Of a DNA stretch of 64,000 bases, positions 10,782 to 21,239 are shown piece after piece. Source of the DNA: Mastigamoeba balamuthi. Lineage: Eukaryota > Evosea > Mastigamoebida > Mastigamoebidae. The translations under genes and the position numbers were made by a program. The stretch lies in contig CACRSC010000092.1 of assembly GCA_902651635.1 (NCBI GenBank), positions 1-64,000 on the forward strand. The letters are read 5' to 3'. Position 1 is the stretch's first letter. Each line of letters begins with the position of its first letter. A model generated the notes under the pieces. The model ran no database searches. It was not told the DNA's origin and was given only the letters and a program-made list of their open reading frames with translations.

Positions 10782-12399
10782 ATGTCCTCTCTGCAGTCGT
10801 TCGTCGCCCTGCTCGACGCCGCCTCGGCCCCCACGCCCGCGGCCCCCGCCCTGCCCCCGCCCGCGCGCCGCCAGCTCTCGCGCCTCTGCACTGCCCGCCC
10901 GCCGCTGCGCGCGCCCCCCGTCAGCGCCGCCGCCGTCGACGCCGCCCTCCGCTCCGCCGCCGACGCCCTCGCCCACCTCCGCGCCGCCCAGGCCGCCCTC
11001 CCGCAGCAGCCGCAGCAGCCCCAGGGGCGCGCGCAGGCGGGGGCCAACGCGGGGGAGGCGGTGCGCAGGTGCGCGGAGCTCAGGGCGGCGCTCGACGCGG
11101 CGCGGCCGGCGGCGGCGGCCCGGGCGCAGGACGCGCAGGCGGGGGCCGTGGCGCAGACGCCGTCGCCGTCGCCCGACGAGGCGCGCGCGGTGGCGCCGCT
11201 CAGGATCGTCGTGGTGCGCTCTGGTGGAGGGAGCAAGGGGATAGGGCGCGGATCAATTGACCACGATGGGGATAGAAATGATTATATCGCGGAAATGGGA
11301 GGTGGAATTCTTGGATTCGGATGTGAGAGTGTGTGGGGGCGCGGGCCTCATCTCTGTGCCTCCCCCCCCACAGGAGAACATGGAGGTGTCGTGGGCCTGG
11401 ACGCTGCCCGCCGACGCCGCGGGCTGCACCGCCTGCGAGCTCGTGCTCTACGCCGCCGACACGCGCGAGGTCGTCCACGTCGAGCGCATCAGTGCGGCAC
11501 CCCAGTGGCCCCCCTTCCCCCTCCTCTCCCCTCCCTGCGGGCTCACGGGGGCAGCGCCCCGCACGCAACCGCAACGCAGAGGGCGACAGCGGCGAGGGAG
11601 GGCGCGCCATGCGCAGCAGGGGGCTCTACAAGGCCATGCTGCGCTACGCCGTGGGCGGCCGCGTGCTGCGCAAGACGCGCGCGGTGCCGTTCCTCGTGGG
11701 CCCCGCGCCCGACTGCTTCCGCGTCGCCCTCGAAGCCGACGGCGTCCGCGTCTGCACCGGCTCCGCGCCCGACTCGCGCGTCTTCCCGCGCGCGCGCGTG
11801 CGCCTCGTGGCCCTCGCGCAGCCGCAGCGCCCGGGCGAGCGCGCCCTCGAGGTCCGCGACCACGCGGGGCTCGAGACGCGCCTGGCGCTGCCGCGGGCGC
11901 CCGGCGCCTACGAGGTGCGCTGGTACGCAGAGGCCGGCGACGCCGTGGCCGCGGCCAGCAGGCGCGTGGCGGTCGCCGTCGACAACGCCGTCGCCGCCGA
12001 GTCGCGCTGGGCGGGCAGCGAGGTCGTCGTCCGCTGGCGCTGCAACTCGCGCGCGGGCGGCAGCGACGACGTGGTCTCGTGGGTCGGCGTCTACCCGGGC
12101 GACAACAGCGACCCGCGGGCCGCGCTGCTCGCGCAGAAGATGCCCGAGGGCTCGTACGACGGCGCCGTCGTGTTCCAGGCCCGCAAGGTCCGCAGGGGAG
12201 GGGGTGGTGGGGGGTGTGTGTTTCTCTTTTTCTTTTCCGCGGGAGCTCTGACGTTGCAGTGACGTTGCAGCTCAACCCGGGGGACTACGAGGCCCGCATG
12301 TACACCGCTAGGTCGCGCAAGCCGCTCGAGTCCAAGGACGCGCAGCTGCTCGCCAAGTGCACGTTCCGCCACGGCGCCCAGCAGCCGCAGTCGCCCTGA
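10782..12399 (+). CDS. Four-exon beta-sandwich (SKICH/Ig-like) repeat protein
   Basis: Exons 10782-11213, 11374-11491, 11580-12187 and 12271-12399 (phases 0, 1, 0) give 428 residues; donors are GTGCGC, GTGCGG and GTCCGC. The first ~140 residues are Ala/Pro-rich and probably helical or disordered. The rest looks like repeated beta-sandwich modules. One contains VSWVGVYPGDN, followed after about 40 residues by LNPGDYEARMYTARS, a W-x-G-x-Y ... G-x-Y-x-x-R-x-Y pattern seen in SKICH-type domains of CALCOCO-like proteins and in related Ig-like folds. An earlier, more diverged module has VSWAWTLP. The assignment is by pattern only and the function is unknown. Its 3' end converges on the HSBP1 gene. 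Confidence 0.6.
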
Positions 12400-12589
12400 A
12401 GGCCAGACCCCGTATCTGATAAATAACCTGTGGAGAATCAGGAATCGGGAGATATATCGCGCGATATCTCTCTGTGGCGCCAAGCGGGCGTGGGGGGCAG
12501 TATTAGTGGAGGGGCAGCAGTAGTGGCCACTCCCCCCAACTCGGTGTTGATTCCGGGGCTCCGCGGGGGCTCTCAGGAGACGAGGGCCG

Positions 12590-13054
12590 TCAGGGCTTGG
12601 TGGCAGCGGGCGCCGCGGCGTCCTGGGGCACGCCGGCCTGCGCCATGAGGTCCGAGACGCTCTTCTCGAGGTCGTTGATGCGCGTCCCCATCTCGTCGAC
12701 TGAGCCGCGCGGGCGAGTGAGCTGGCGTGCGGTGACGCGACGTGACGTGTGGCAGGGGGGCGCACTTTTGCCCAGGATGTTGTCCGACATCTGCTCGAAC
12801 TTGCCTTGCTGGGGACACGGGCACGGTGCTCTTTGTCAGAGCGCGGTGTGACGTGGCGTTGGGGGGCGCGTACCATCTGCGTCAGAAGATTCTGGATCTG
12901 ATTTTGATGCGATTTGAATTTGTGAGTGGGCGCGGAGATATCACAGAGAGCGCGAGCTCACGAAGACGGTGAGGTCGTCGTTGGGGTTGGCGGCGGACGC
13001 AGGGGCCTTCGTGGCCGCAGCCGGCGCGGGCGCGCTCTCCTTCGCAGCGGACAT
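12590..13054 (-). CDS. HSBP1: Heat shock factor-binding protein 1 (HSBP1) homologue
   Basis: Four exons on the minus strand, 12962-13054, 12874-12897, 12766-12808 and 12590-12699, joined at phases 0, 0 and 1, give 89 residues. The sequence DLTVFIQNLLTQM, KFEQMSDNILGK, IDEMGTRINDLEKSVSDLM, AQAGV follows human HSBP1 almost position by position: a single amphipathic coiled coil that trimerises and binds trimeric HSF1 to dampen the heat-shock response. The N-terminal ~25 residues are an Ala/Pro-rich extension. Exon 2 is only 24 nt, encoding eight coiled-coil residues, so automated callers would probably truncate the gene. The start is divergent from the nephrocystin-3 gene, whose first mini-exon begins about 130 bp away; a shared promoter is likely. 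Confidence 0.9.
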
Positions 13055-13184
13055 CGGCACGATTGATATTCTATCCCCCAAAAATCCCCAGACAAAAATC
13101 TCTGGCAGAAGATACGCGAATCTGAGTTGGCTCGCTGAAATGGCCGTGCGGGATCCATCACTCGAGTGAAACACTGACAACCGC

Positions 13185-13772
13185 ATGCAGAGTGCAGCGT
13201 TCGACCTGCGGTATAACAGGCCACTGCAGGTACCCCCGAGACCCTCCCTCCTCGCGGGATATTTCGCACAATTAATTTCGCGGCCATGGAATTGTGCGAT
13301 CTGCACTACAACGAACCGCTGGACCTCAAGGTGCGGCCCCTGCGCTGGTCATCCCTGGGCCGGGGTCCTCTGCGCTTTGTGAATCTCTTGAGATTTTGTC
13401 TCTGTGTCACATTTCCACTGTTGGACACCACACACATGGCCGAGGCGTGCTGCCTCAACTTCAACAGGCCCGTGACGGTGCGAGGCGCACACTCGGCCCC
13501 CCGGGTCAACGACGCCTCGGCGATTGCGCCGGGTGCTCGTTGGGGTCTCGCTGTGGGCAGATATCAGTCGGTTGGCTGATTCTCGTAATGCCGTTGATTC
13601 AATTGTGCCTCTGCGCTGCGTTTTCTTTCCCGTAACCGACGGCCTGCGTGCCCGTGCGTCGATGATGGTAAGCGCCCGCCTGTCCGCGACAGCCTCCAGC
13701 GGCGCCTAACTTAATCCGCTGCGCGTGCGTATGGAGAAGTTCTGCGACCTCAGATTCAACAAGCCGCTGACG
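13185..13772 (+). other. Array of four candidate alternative first mini-exons
   Basis: Four short ATG-headed units, each ending at a GT donor in phase 0: 13185-13229 (15 codons, ending YNRPLQ), 13286-13330 (15 codons, ending YNEPLDLK), 13436-13477 (14 codons, ending FNRPVT) and 13731-13772 (14 codons, ending FNKPLT). A fifth, 13934-13972 (ending HRTPLT), heads the gene below. All share an L-x-[FYH]-[NR]-x-P-[LV] core. None has an AG acceptor immediately before it, so they are not ordinary internal exons. Each would splice in frame to the exon at 14050. Alternative first exons are my preferred reading; decayed duplications of one first exon are the alternative. Confidence 0.5.
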
Positions 13773-13933
13773 GTGTGTGTGTCTCTCCCACCGTCGTAAC
13801 CCTGTCGCATCAGCCGTCCTCCTCCCCCCACTGCGCTGCTGATTCTCTGGCCAGCAGGGCCCACCACGCCACCCTCGCGTCATAAATTGTTGTGGACGCG
13901 ACACGTGAATCGACACATCTCTCCCCACTCCCC

Positions 13934-16900
13934 ATGGGCAACGCGACGCTGAGCCACCGCACGCCGCTCACGGTAGGCGCGATGCGAGCGTGTGGCGCGG
14001 GCCATCCACACCACATCTCACGCGCCCTGTCGGCCCCCTCCCCCCACAGGTGGCGATGGCCCAGCAGGGGGCACCTCCGCCCTCGGTCCCGATGCCCCAG
14101 CCGTGCGCTGCGCCGCGTACGACCAGGCCATCCAATTCGAATCGGGAAAATCAGGGAAATGTGGCCCGGAATCTCATTATTCGTCCGCGGCAATTGCGGC
14201 CTCTCTCTCTCCGGCAGTGCCGCACAGGGACCCGCTGGCGCTGGCCATGCTGAACGTGGCGACGCCGCACCTGGCGCACCGCGACCCCATCAGCGCAGGC
14301 TGTGGCATGAGCCAGATGTCGCAGATGGTCGCCGGAGGCCGTGCGGAGAAACCCCTGCGTTGACGTCACACGCCCGCGGCACTGACCGCCGCCCCCCCGC
14401 TCGCTGTCGCTGTGCCGCGTGCGCTCCCACAGTGTCGCACAGGGAGCCCATGGGCATCCCCCAGCCGATGCAGTTCCTCGGGCGCGGCCTGGCCCACCGC
14501 GACCCCCTGGCGCCCGCGGACGTCGCGGAGCCCGTGCAGCAGCTGCAGCGAGCGGAGCGCAGCCTGGCGCACAGGGAGCCCCTGGCGCCCGCGGACATCG
14601 CGGAGCCCGTCCAGCAGGAGCAGAGGGCAGCGCGCAGCCTGTCGCACCGCGAGTGGAGGTCCATCGGCGGCAGCGCGCAGCAGCAGCAGCAGCAGCGGGA
14701 GGCGCAGCTGGACGGCACCGAGTGGGCGCAGAATCTCGTGCAGGAGCCCATCGTGCAGCTGAGCACCGCTGCGGTCCGGGCGCGCCCAGAGGCAGGCGAT
14801 CTGCTCCCTGACCTCTCCAAGGTCCGCCCCTACCCGCAGCCGCTGCGGCTGCTACTGTGCCTCGTGCTCCGCACTGACGCAAGCGCTGTGCTGCGGCGCG
14901 CGTTCTGCTCTCTGCTCTCGTATTCCCTCTGCTCTCTGCTCTCTACTCTCTACTTTCTGCTCTCTGCTCTACTCACCACTCTCCACTCTCTGCTTATTAC
15001 TCTGTACCCTCTGGTCTCTGTTCTCCACTCTGTACTCGTACTTCACTCTCCACTTTCTTCTCTCTTCTCTCTGCTCTGTAATCCGTACTCGTACCCTCTG
15101 CTTTTTACTCTCTACTCACTGCTCGCAGGAGCGGCAGCAGTACTACTGCGAGCAGCAGGCGATACTGGCGCAGCTGCGGGAGGGGGCGGGGCTGCTGGGC
15201 GGCGACGAGGGCGCCGAGCCCGCGGACCGCGAGCGCTACTACGATGAGCAGGCGGCCATCCTGGCGTCGCTCGCGCAGGTGACGGTCCGCACCGCCCTCG
15301 AGCTCCCCGCCGTCGACGCCGCCCCGCAGCAGCCCGCGGCCGCGCGGCCCGAGAAGCGCCAGAGGCGGCAGCGCCAGGGCGAGCGCTACGTGCGCGTGTT
15401 CATCAGCTCGACGTTCCGCGACATGGGCGAGGAGCGCGAGGTGCTGCTCAAGCGCACGATGCCCGCGCTGCGGGCGGCGGCCGCGCGCAGGGGCGTGGCG
15501 CTCAGCGAGGTCGACCTGCGCTGGGGCGTCAGCGAGGAGCAGACGCGCAGCGGCGCCACCATCGCCATCTGCCTCGGCGAGGTCGACCGCTGCCGCCCCT
15601 GGTTCCTCTGCATGCTCGGCGAGCGCTACGGCTGGTCCCAGGGCGACAGGCAAGGTGCGCTGTGCTGCCCCCCTCCTCAGCTGCTTCTCCCCCGCCCCGC
15701 TGTCGGCGCTCGCGTGCAGTGCCAGCGCTGTCCTCCAGGGCCTTCGCGTGTTCTCTCGAGTCTTTGCGGTTTCGTTGTCGGGTCTCCTGCGTTTGTGCCT
15801 CTTATGGCCACGGACGATGAGACCCGCGACTGAATGGCCGCACTCTTGACGGCCTGGGCAGACGAGCTGCTGGCCAAGACCTTTGCGCAGGCCGAGCCGC
15901 AGTACCCGTGGATCACCAAGTACGCCGACAGGAGCGTCACGGAGCTCGAGGTGCGCGCCGGCGTGCTCAACGACCAGAAGGCCAACGAGCACGCGCTCTT
16001 CCTGCTGCGCGACCCCTCCTACTCCGAGGGCCGCGGCGCCGACTACGCCCCCGAGAGCCAGTCGTCGCACGCGCGCCTGCAGCGCCTCAAGTCCGAGGTC
16101 CGCCAGTGCGGCAGCCCCGTCGCCGAGTACCGCAGCCCCGGCGCGGTCGACGAGCTCGTGCGCTCGCACTTTGCCGCGCTGCTCGAGCGCGAGTTCCCCG
16201 AGCAGGAGCCGCCAACGCCGCTGGAGCGCGAGCGCGCGAGCCACGAGGCCTTTGCGCGGTCGCGCTCGCGCGTGTACGTCGGGGGCGAGCAGTACATGCA
16301 CGCGCTCGACTGCCACCTGGCGTCGCAGCTCGCGCGCCAGCGGCCGCAGCCCGTCGTCATCGTCGGCGACAGCGGGTCGGGCAAGAGCGCGCTGCTGTGC
16401 AACTACGTCTGCAGGCTCGAGGCCGCGCAGCCCGACGCCTTTGTGCTGGCGCACTACATCGGCAGCACCGCGGCCAGCGCGGACCTCGGCAACACGCTGC
16501 ACAGGCTCGTCTCGGAGATCGCCGACTACTACGGGCTCAGCGCCGCCGCGGTGCCCACGGAGCTCGCGCGCCTCGTCGAGGCGTTCCCGGGGTACCTGCA
16601 CGAGGCCAGCACCCGCGGCGGCATGATCCTCGTCCTCGACGCCCTCAACCAGCTCGACCCCAAGTCCGCCGCTTCCCCCAGCGTGTTCCGGGGGCGCTCT
16701 GACGCCCCTTCTGCAGGGACAACGCGCAGGAGCTGCTGTGGCTGCCAGAGCAGATGCCGGCAGGCGTGAGGCTCGTCTGCTCGGTGCTGCCGTCGCGGGC
16801 CAGCGACGTGCTGGCGGCGCGCGGGTGGAAGACGCTGAGGGTCGAGGCGATGGAGGAGAGCGCGCGCAGGCAGCTCGTGCAGCGCAGCACCGAGCAGTAC

Positions 16901-19564
16901 GGCAAGACGCTGAGCCAGCAGCAGGTCGCGCGGCTCGTCACCGCCGAGCAGACGCGCAACCCGCTCTTCCTGCGCACGGTCCTCGAGGAGCTGCGCGTGT
17001 CGGGCTCGTTCGAGACGCTCTCGGAGCGCATCGAGCAGTGCCTGCGCTGCCGCACGGTCCCCGAGCTGCTGCGGCTCGTCCTCGCCCGCGTCGAGGGCGA
17101 GATGCGCGAGCAGGCGCAGGCGGCGGGCGCTGCCGCGGCGGGCAACTGCGTGGGCGCCCTGCTCGGCCTGCTGGTCGTCGCCCGCCGCGGGGTCCGCGAG
17201 GACGAGGCCGCCGCGATGCTGCGCCTGCCGCCGGTGGCCTGGGCGACCGTCTACATGCAGCTCAGCGAGCTGCTCATCTCGCGCGCCGGGCTGCTCAACT
17301 TCTCGCACGACTACGTGCGCCAGGCCGCGTCGGCCATGTACGTCGAGGCGGGCGGCAGCGGCGCCAGCGCGTACAGGTCGATGCTCATCGAGCACTTTGA
17401 GGAGCAGCTGGCGGCCGTCGACGGGGCGCACGGGCCCAGCGAGCGGCTCTGCGAGGAGCTGCCCTACGCGCTCGAGCAGGAGCAGCGGGCCGAGGAGCTC
17501 GCGGCGCTCGTGTCGAACCCCCACGTGTTCCTGGCGCTCTGCGAGCCGGCGCACCGGTTCGACCTCTTCCGCTACTGGCGCGTCTGCAGCGGCCGCGGCC
17601 ACCCCGCAGAGCACGCGCTGGTCGCGCACTTGCTCGACACGCACGTCGCCCAGCACGCGGCGCTGCTGGAGGCGGGCAAGTTCCTCGAGGAGATGGCAGC
17701 GTACGAGAGCGCCGAGACGGTCTACGAGGCGGCGCTGGAGGCCGCGGCCTCTGGCGGCGAGCTGGCCGTGGCGGAGGTCCGCGACGCGCTGGGGTACCTC
17801 TACAGGCTGCAGGGCAGGTTCGAGGAGGCGACGCCGCACTACGAGGCGGCGCTCGAGGCGCGGCAGAGGCGCTGCGGCGAGGAGAGCGCGGCGACGGCGG
17901 CGACCATGTGCAGCCTCGCGGTGCTCTTCAGGAAGCGCGGCATGTACGACCGCGCGGAGCCCCTCTACCTCAAGTCCTGCCAAGTCCGCGAGAAGGCACG
18001 CGCGCTGCCGCACTCAGGGCGCTGACCTGCGAGGGCTGACACACGTGGGGGGTACCCGCGCAGCTGCTGGGGATGAACCACCCGGACACGGGGCAGAGCC
18101 ACAACGGGCTCGGGTGCCTCTACCAGGACCAGAACCGCGACAAGGTGGGGCACAGCAGCAGCAGTAGTGGGGGGCTGGGGCTGACTGACATTGCGCTATG
18201 CGCGCACGCGGCTCGCAGCTGTCGGAGAAACACTTTCGCATCGCGCTGCAGATACGCGAGAGGTGCTACGGGCCCAACCACCCGGAGGTGGCCATGACGC
18301 TGACCAACCTGGCCACGCTGCTCCTCACGCAGGCCCGCTACGACGAGTCCGGTGAGGCCTCGCCCACCGCCTTGTTGGGCGCCCATTCCACGACTCACCT
18401 GCCCGTCCACGTGGGGAGGGACGCAGAGGCGCTGTGCAAGAGGGCCCTCGAGATCTACCAGGACGTCTACGGCGACAACCACCCGGACGTCGCCCACGCC
18501 CTCTGTGCGGCCTCTCCCGACCCCGGGAGCCTCACTGACAGGGCGCGGCCGGGGCAGCGTACCTGGCGAGCGTGTACGTGGAGAAGGGCAAGTACGCCAC
18601 TGCGGAGCCCCTGTACGTGCGGGCCATCGCCATCAAGAAGAAGCTGCTGGGCGGCAAGCACCCCGAGGTGGCCGACTCGCTCTCAGACTACGGCGTGTTC
18701 TACGCGCGCCAGCAGCAGTACGACAAGGCCCTCGAGCTCTACCAGCAGTGCCTCGCCATCCGCACAGAGGGTAGCACACACTCGCATCGCACCTGCGCCC
18801 CTGCACTGACGGTGCGCGACGCCAGTGCTGGGGGAGATGCACCCCGACACGGCGCAGGCGATGAACAACGTGGCGGCGGTGCTCATGGACCGCGGCGAGC
18901 ACGACAGGGCCGAGCAGATGTACAAGAGGGCCCTCGAGGTCACAGAGCTCAAGTTCGGCAGGGACCACACCAACGTCTGCCAGTCGCTGCTCAAGGTCCC
19001 GCTTCCCCTCCCCCTCGGCGCACACTCCGCGTTCGCTCCCGTTCCCCCAGCGCTGACAGCTGGGGCGGGGGCACCGACGGGGGCCGCGCAGCTGGCGAAC
19101 CTGTACCAGAGGCAGCACCGCAGCGCGGACACGATAGCGCCGCTGTACGAGCGCACGCTGGCGATACTGCGGGCGTCGTACGGCGAGATACACCCCGACG
19201 TGGCGCTGACGCTCAACGACTACGCGGTGCTGCTGTTCTCGCAGGTGCGCCTGCTCGCTGGGCTGCCGCGTTGTGTCTCTCTGACGTGCGTGGCAGGGGA
19301 GGCTGGACGCGTCCGAGGCCATGTACCTGCGGATGGTCGGCGTGCTCGAGAAGCTGTTCAAGGGCGACCACCCGGAGCTCGCGAGGGCCTACGAGAACAT
19401 CGCCTCGTTCTACGAGTTACGCACACACGCAGCGCGCGCTCCCCCAGGCCCATCCGCGCTGACACCAGTCGTTCGGTGGGGTGGGCAACAACAGAGCCAC
19501 GGGGAAGGAGGCCGACGAACTCGACTTCAAGCGCAAGGCACGCGAGATGAGGGCCCGCCTGTAG
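13934..19564 (+). CDS. Nephrocystin-3-like protein: DUF4062, NACHT-type NTPase, TPR array
   Basis: Fifteen exons: 13934-13972, 14050-14116, 14218-14340, 14433-14821, 15129-15654, 15862-16663, 16717-17995, 18064-18144, 18219-18351, 18427-18504, 18558-18770, 18826-18995, 19092-19244, 19297-19415, 19495-19564. All phases agree and give 1413 residues (human NPHP3 is 1330). Residues 1-200 hold degenerate HRxPL repeats. DUF4062 starts near 290 (VRVFISSTFRDMGEE), the P-loop GDSGSGKSAL lies near 550 and the Walker B-like MILVLDALNQL near 635. At least eight TPRs span ~1000-1410, several with GxxHP hinges. NPHP3 acts at the ciliary inversin compartment and is N-myristoylated; this start gives MGNATLS, a possible myristoylation site. 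The intron at 17996 appears to be GC-AG, and several join sites are inferred. Confidence 0.85.
14822..15128 (+). repeat. Pyrimidine-rich simple-sequence intron
   Basis: The fourth intron of the nephrocystin-3-like gene is about 307 bp. Some 230 bp of it is a degenerate CTCTCTGCT / CTCTACT pyrimidine tract on the sense strand, ending at the GCTCGCAG acceptor. It is an extreme polypyrimidine tract and a likely expansion- or slippage-prone, possibly triplex-forming, sequence. Confidence 0.8.
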
Positions 19565-19850
19565 GGTGGGTGTGTTCCCGCCGGCTGCGATGGAACACAC
19601 ACACGCACACCACCGCGAGCACATCCCCTCTGCTGTCCTGTTGGCCATTGGTGCCAGAGCTGCCTTGTATAGCCACAATGATAGAGAACCATGAGCCCCG
19701 TTGCTACCGACGGTATGGGCAGTGCCCAGCTCGTCTTTCATTGCATGCATGTCTAGTTGCTGTCAATCCTCACATTTTAGTTTTTCCCTCCTCAGTATTC
19801 AGTCAGTGAGTGTGTATCAATTGATTGGTGTAGAGAATTGCGGTTTTTGT

Positions 19851-21239
19851 TCAAAACCTGTACAGGACGTGGCAGTGCGTGTTCACAGGGACAAAGTGGG
19901 GGTGCTCATTGCACAATGGCACCTTCTCAGTTGCGTCTATGTACAAGCTCTTTGCAGGCAACTTCCCTTTGCAAGGCTGCGTGGGCACCTCGTCCCCTCT
20001 GTACAGCGTCTGCACGTGCGGCCCCGCGAACACACCGAAGCAGCCGTTGTGCACCCTCCACGGCAGGCACGGCCTCAACTCCCTGATCAGCTCTGCCGTC
20101 CTCTCCTCGTCTCCCCTCGGCGCGCACCCGAGATCGAGGACGGCCTTTGCCCAGAGGGGGCGGCCGAGTCCCCTGTACCGCACGAACACCTCGAACGTGT
20201 GGAACATGGTCAGGAGGAACGCGTTCTCCCAGAGGAACCCCGCGGCCACCGGGGGCACTCTGAGGCTCACGGCCAGCTCGGCCTCTTCCCTGGGCCGCAC
20301 AACGGTCCCTGTCGACGCCCTGCCGAGCTCCACGCTCCACCTGCCGGGCACGCAGCACTCGAGCAGCCCGGGCGAGTGGCCGGGGTGGCAGACAGAGTTC
20401 TGGCAGAGCCTGACCACGACGTCCTTGACGGTCGCGCTGCTGCTGTTGAGGACGCGGATGGTCGCCGCGATGTCCTCGCCGACGCAGTAGGCGGTGCGCG
20501 GGAGCGTCACGGACACCCAGAGCGACCCGGTCGCCAGGCTGGGGAACGCGAACTCCTTGGACGAGCGGACCGTGAAGGGCGCCGTGAGAGCCTCGGCCGT
20601 GGGCGCCTTGACGTGGTGCCGATACGCCCTGTCGTTGATCGCGTAGGCCCTGTACCTCTCGATGCTCGCCCAGCTCGAGGCCAGCGCCCTCAGCGGGATG
20701 CCGAGCGACAGGACCGTCAGGAGCGCGTAGCGCCTCTTGTTGGGCTTCCAGAAGGGCCTCGTGACGACGGTGACCTCGAGGAAGTACCGCACGTAGCCCC
20801 CGGGCAGCGACACAGGGCCCGTGCGCTCCTCGTGCGACCCGGGCAGCGCGGCGTCGATGGCGCCCAGATCGAACGCCACGGCCGTCTCCCCCTGCCGGGA
20901 TGACACGGCTCAGGCACTGGACCTCGCAGCGGCGCTCGAGGAAGACGTGCGAGACGGCGCGGGGGTCCAGCGAGCCGCGGGCGTTGCGGACGAAGCAGTG
21001 GCCCCCCATGACGCCCGTCAGCGACGCATCGACCGACTCGGCCCTCAGCGGGGACGCCAGCGCGATGCGGGCAGTGCCGGCGACGTGCCTCCGCTCGCCG
21101 GCAACGAAGACCTGCGCAGCTCCGCCAGTGCGGTCACTCGGGGAGACGGCGGCCTCTGAGAGGGCCGACGGGGTGGGGGAGAAGAGGGCCTGGGGCAGCG
21201 CACGTGCGAGCCGTTGAGCTCTATGCTGATGATCACCAT
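19851..21239 (-). pseudogene. Arrestin-fold protein, copy 3, with an apparent frameshift
   Basis: On the minus strand exon 1 is 21204-21239 (MVIISIELNGSH, again exactly 12 codons) and exon 2 runs from 21111 to the stop at 19851, with a 92-bp intron (donor GTGCGC). The reading frame changes within a run of five C on the plus strand at 20888-20892: upstream reads VIPAG in one frame, downstream GETAVAFDLGAID in another. Arrestin copies 1 and 2 have one fewer base here, so one G too many sits in the run. All else is well preserved, including YCVGEDIAATIRVLNSS and the C-terminus, and no other break is visible. A sequencing homopolymer error in a working gene is as likely as a young pseudogene. It is much more diverged from the tandem pair than they are from each other. 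Confidence 0.6.

Noticed and set aside
15105-18013. Two long minus-strand frames (498 and 494 codons) across the NTPase region
   Set aside because: Antisense to firmly identified DUF4062, NACHT and TPR exons; Arg-rich translations without domains.
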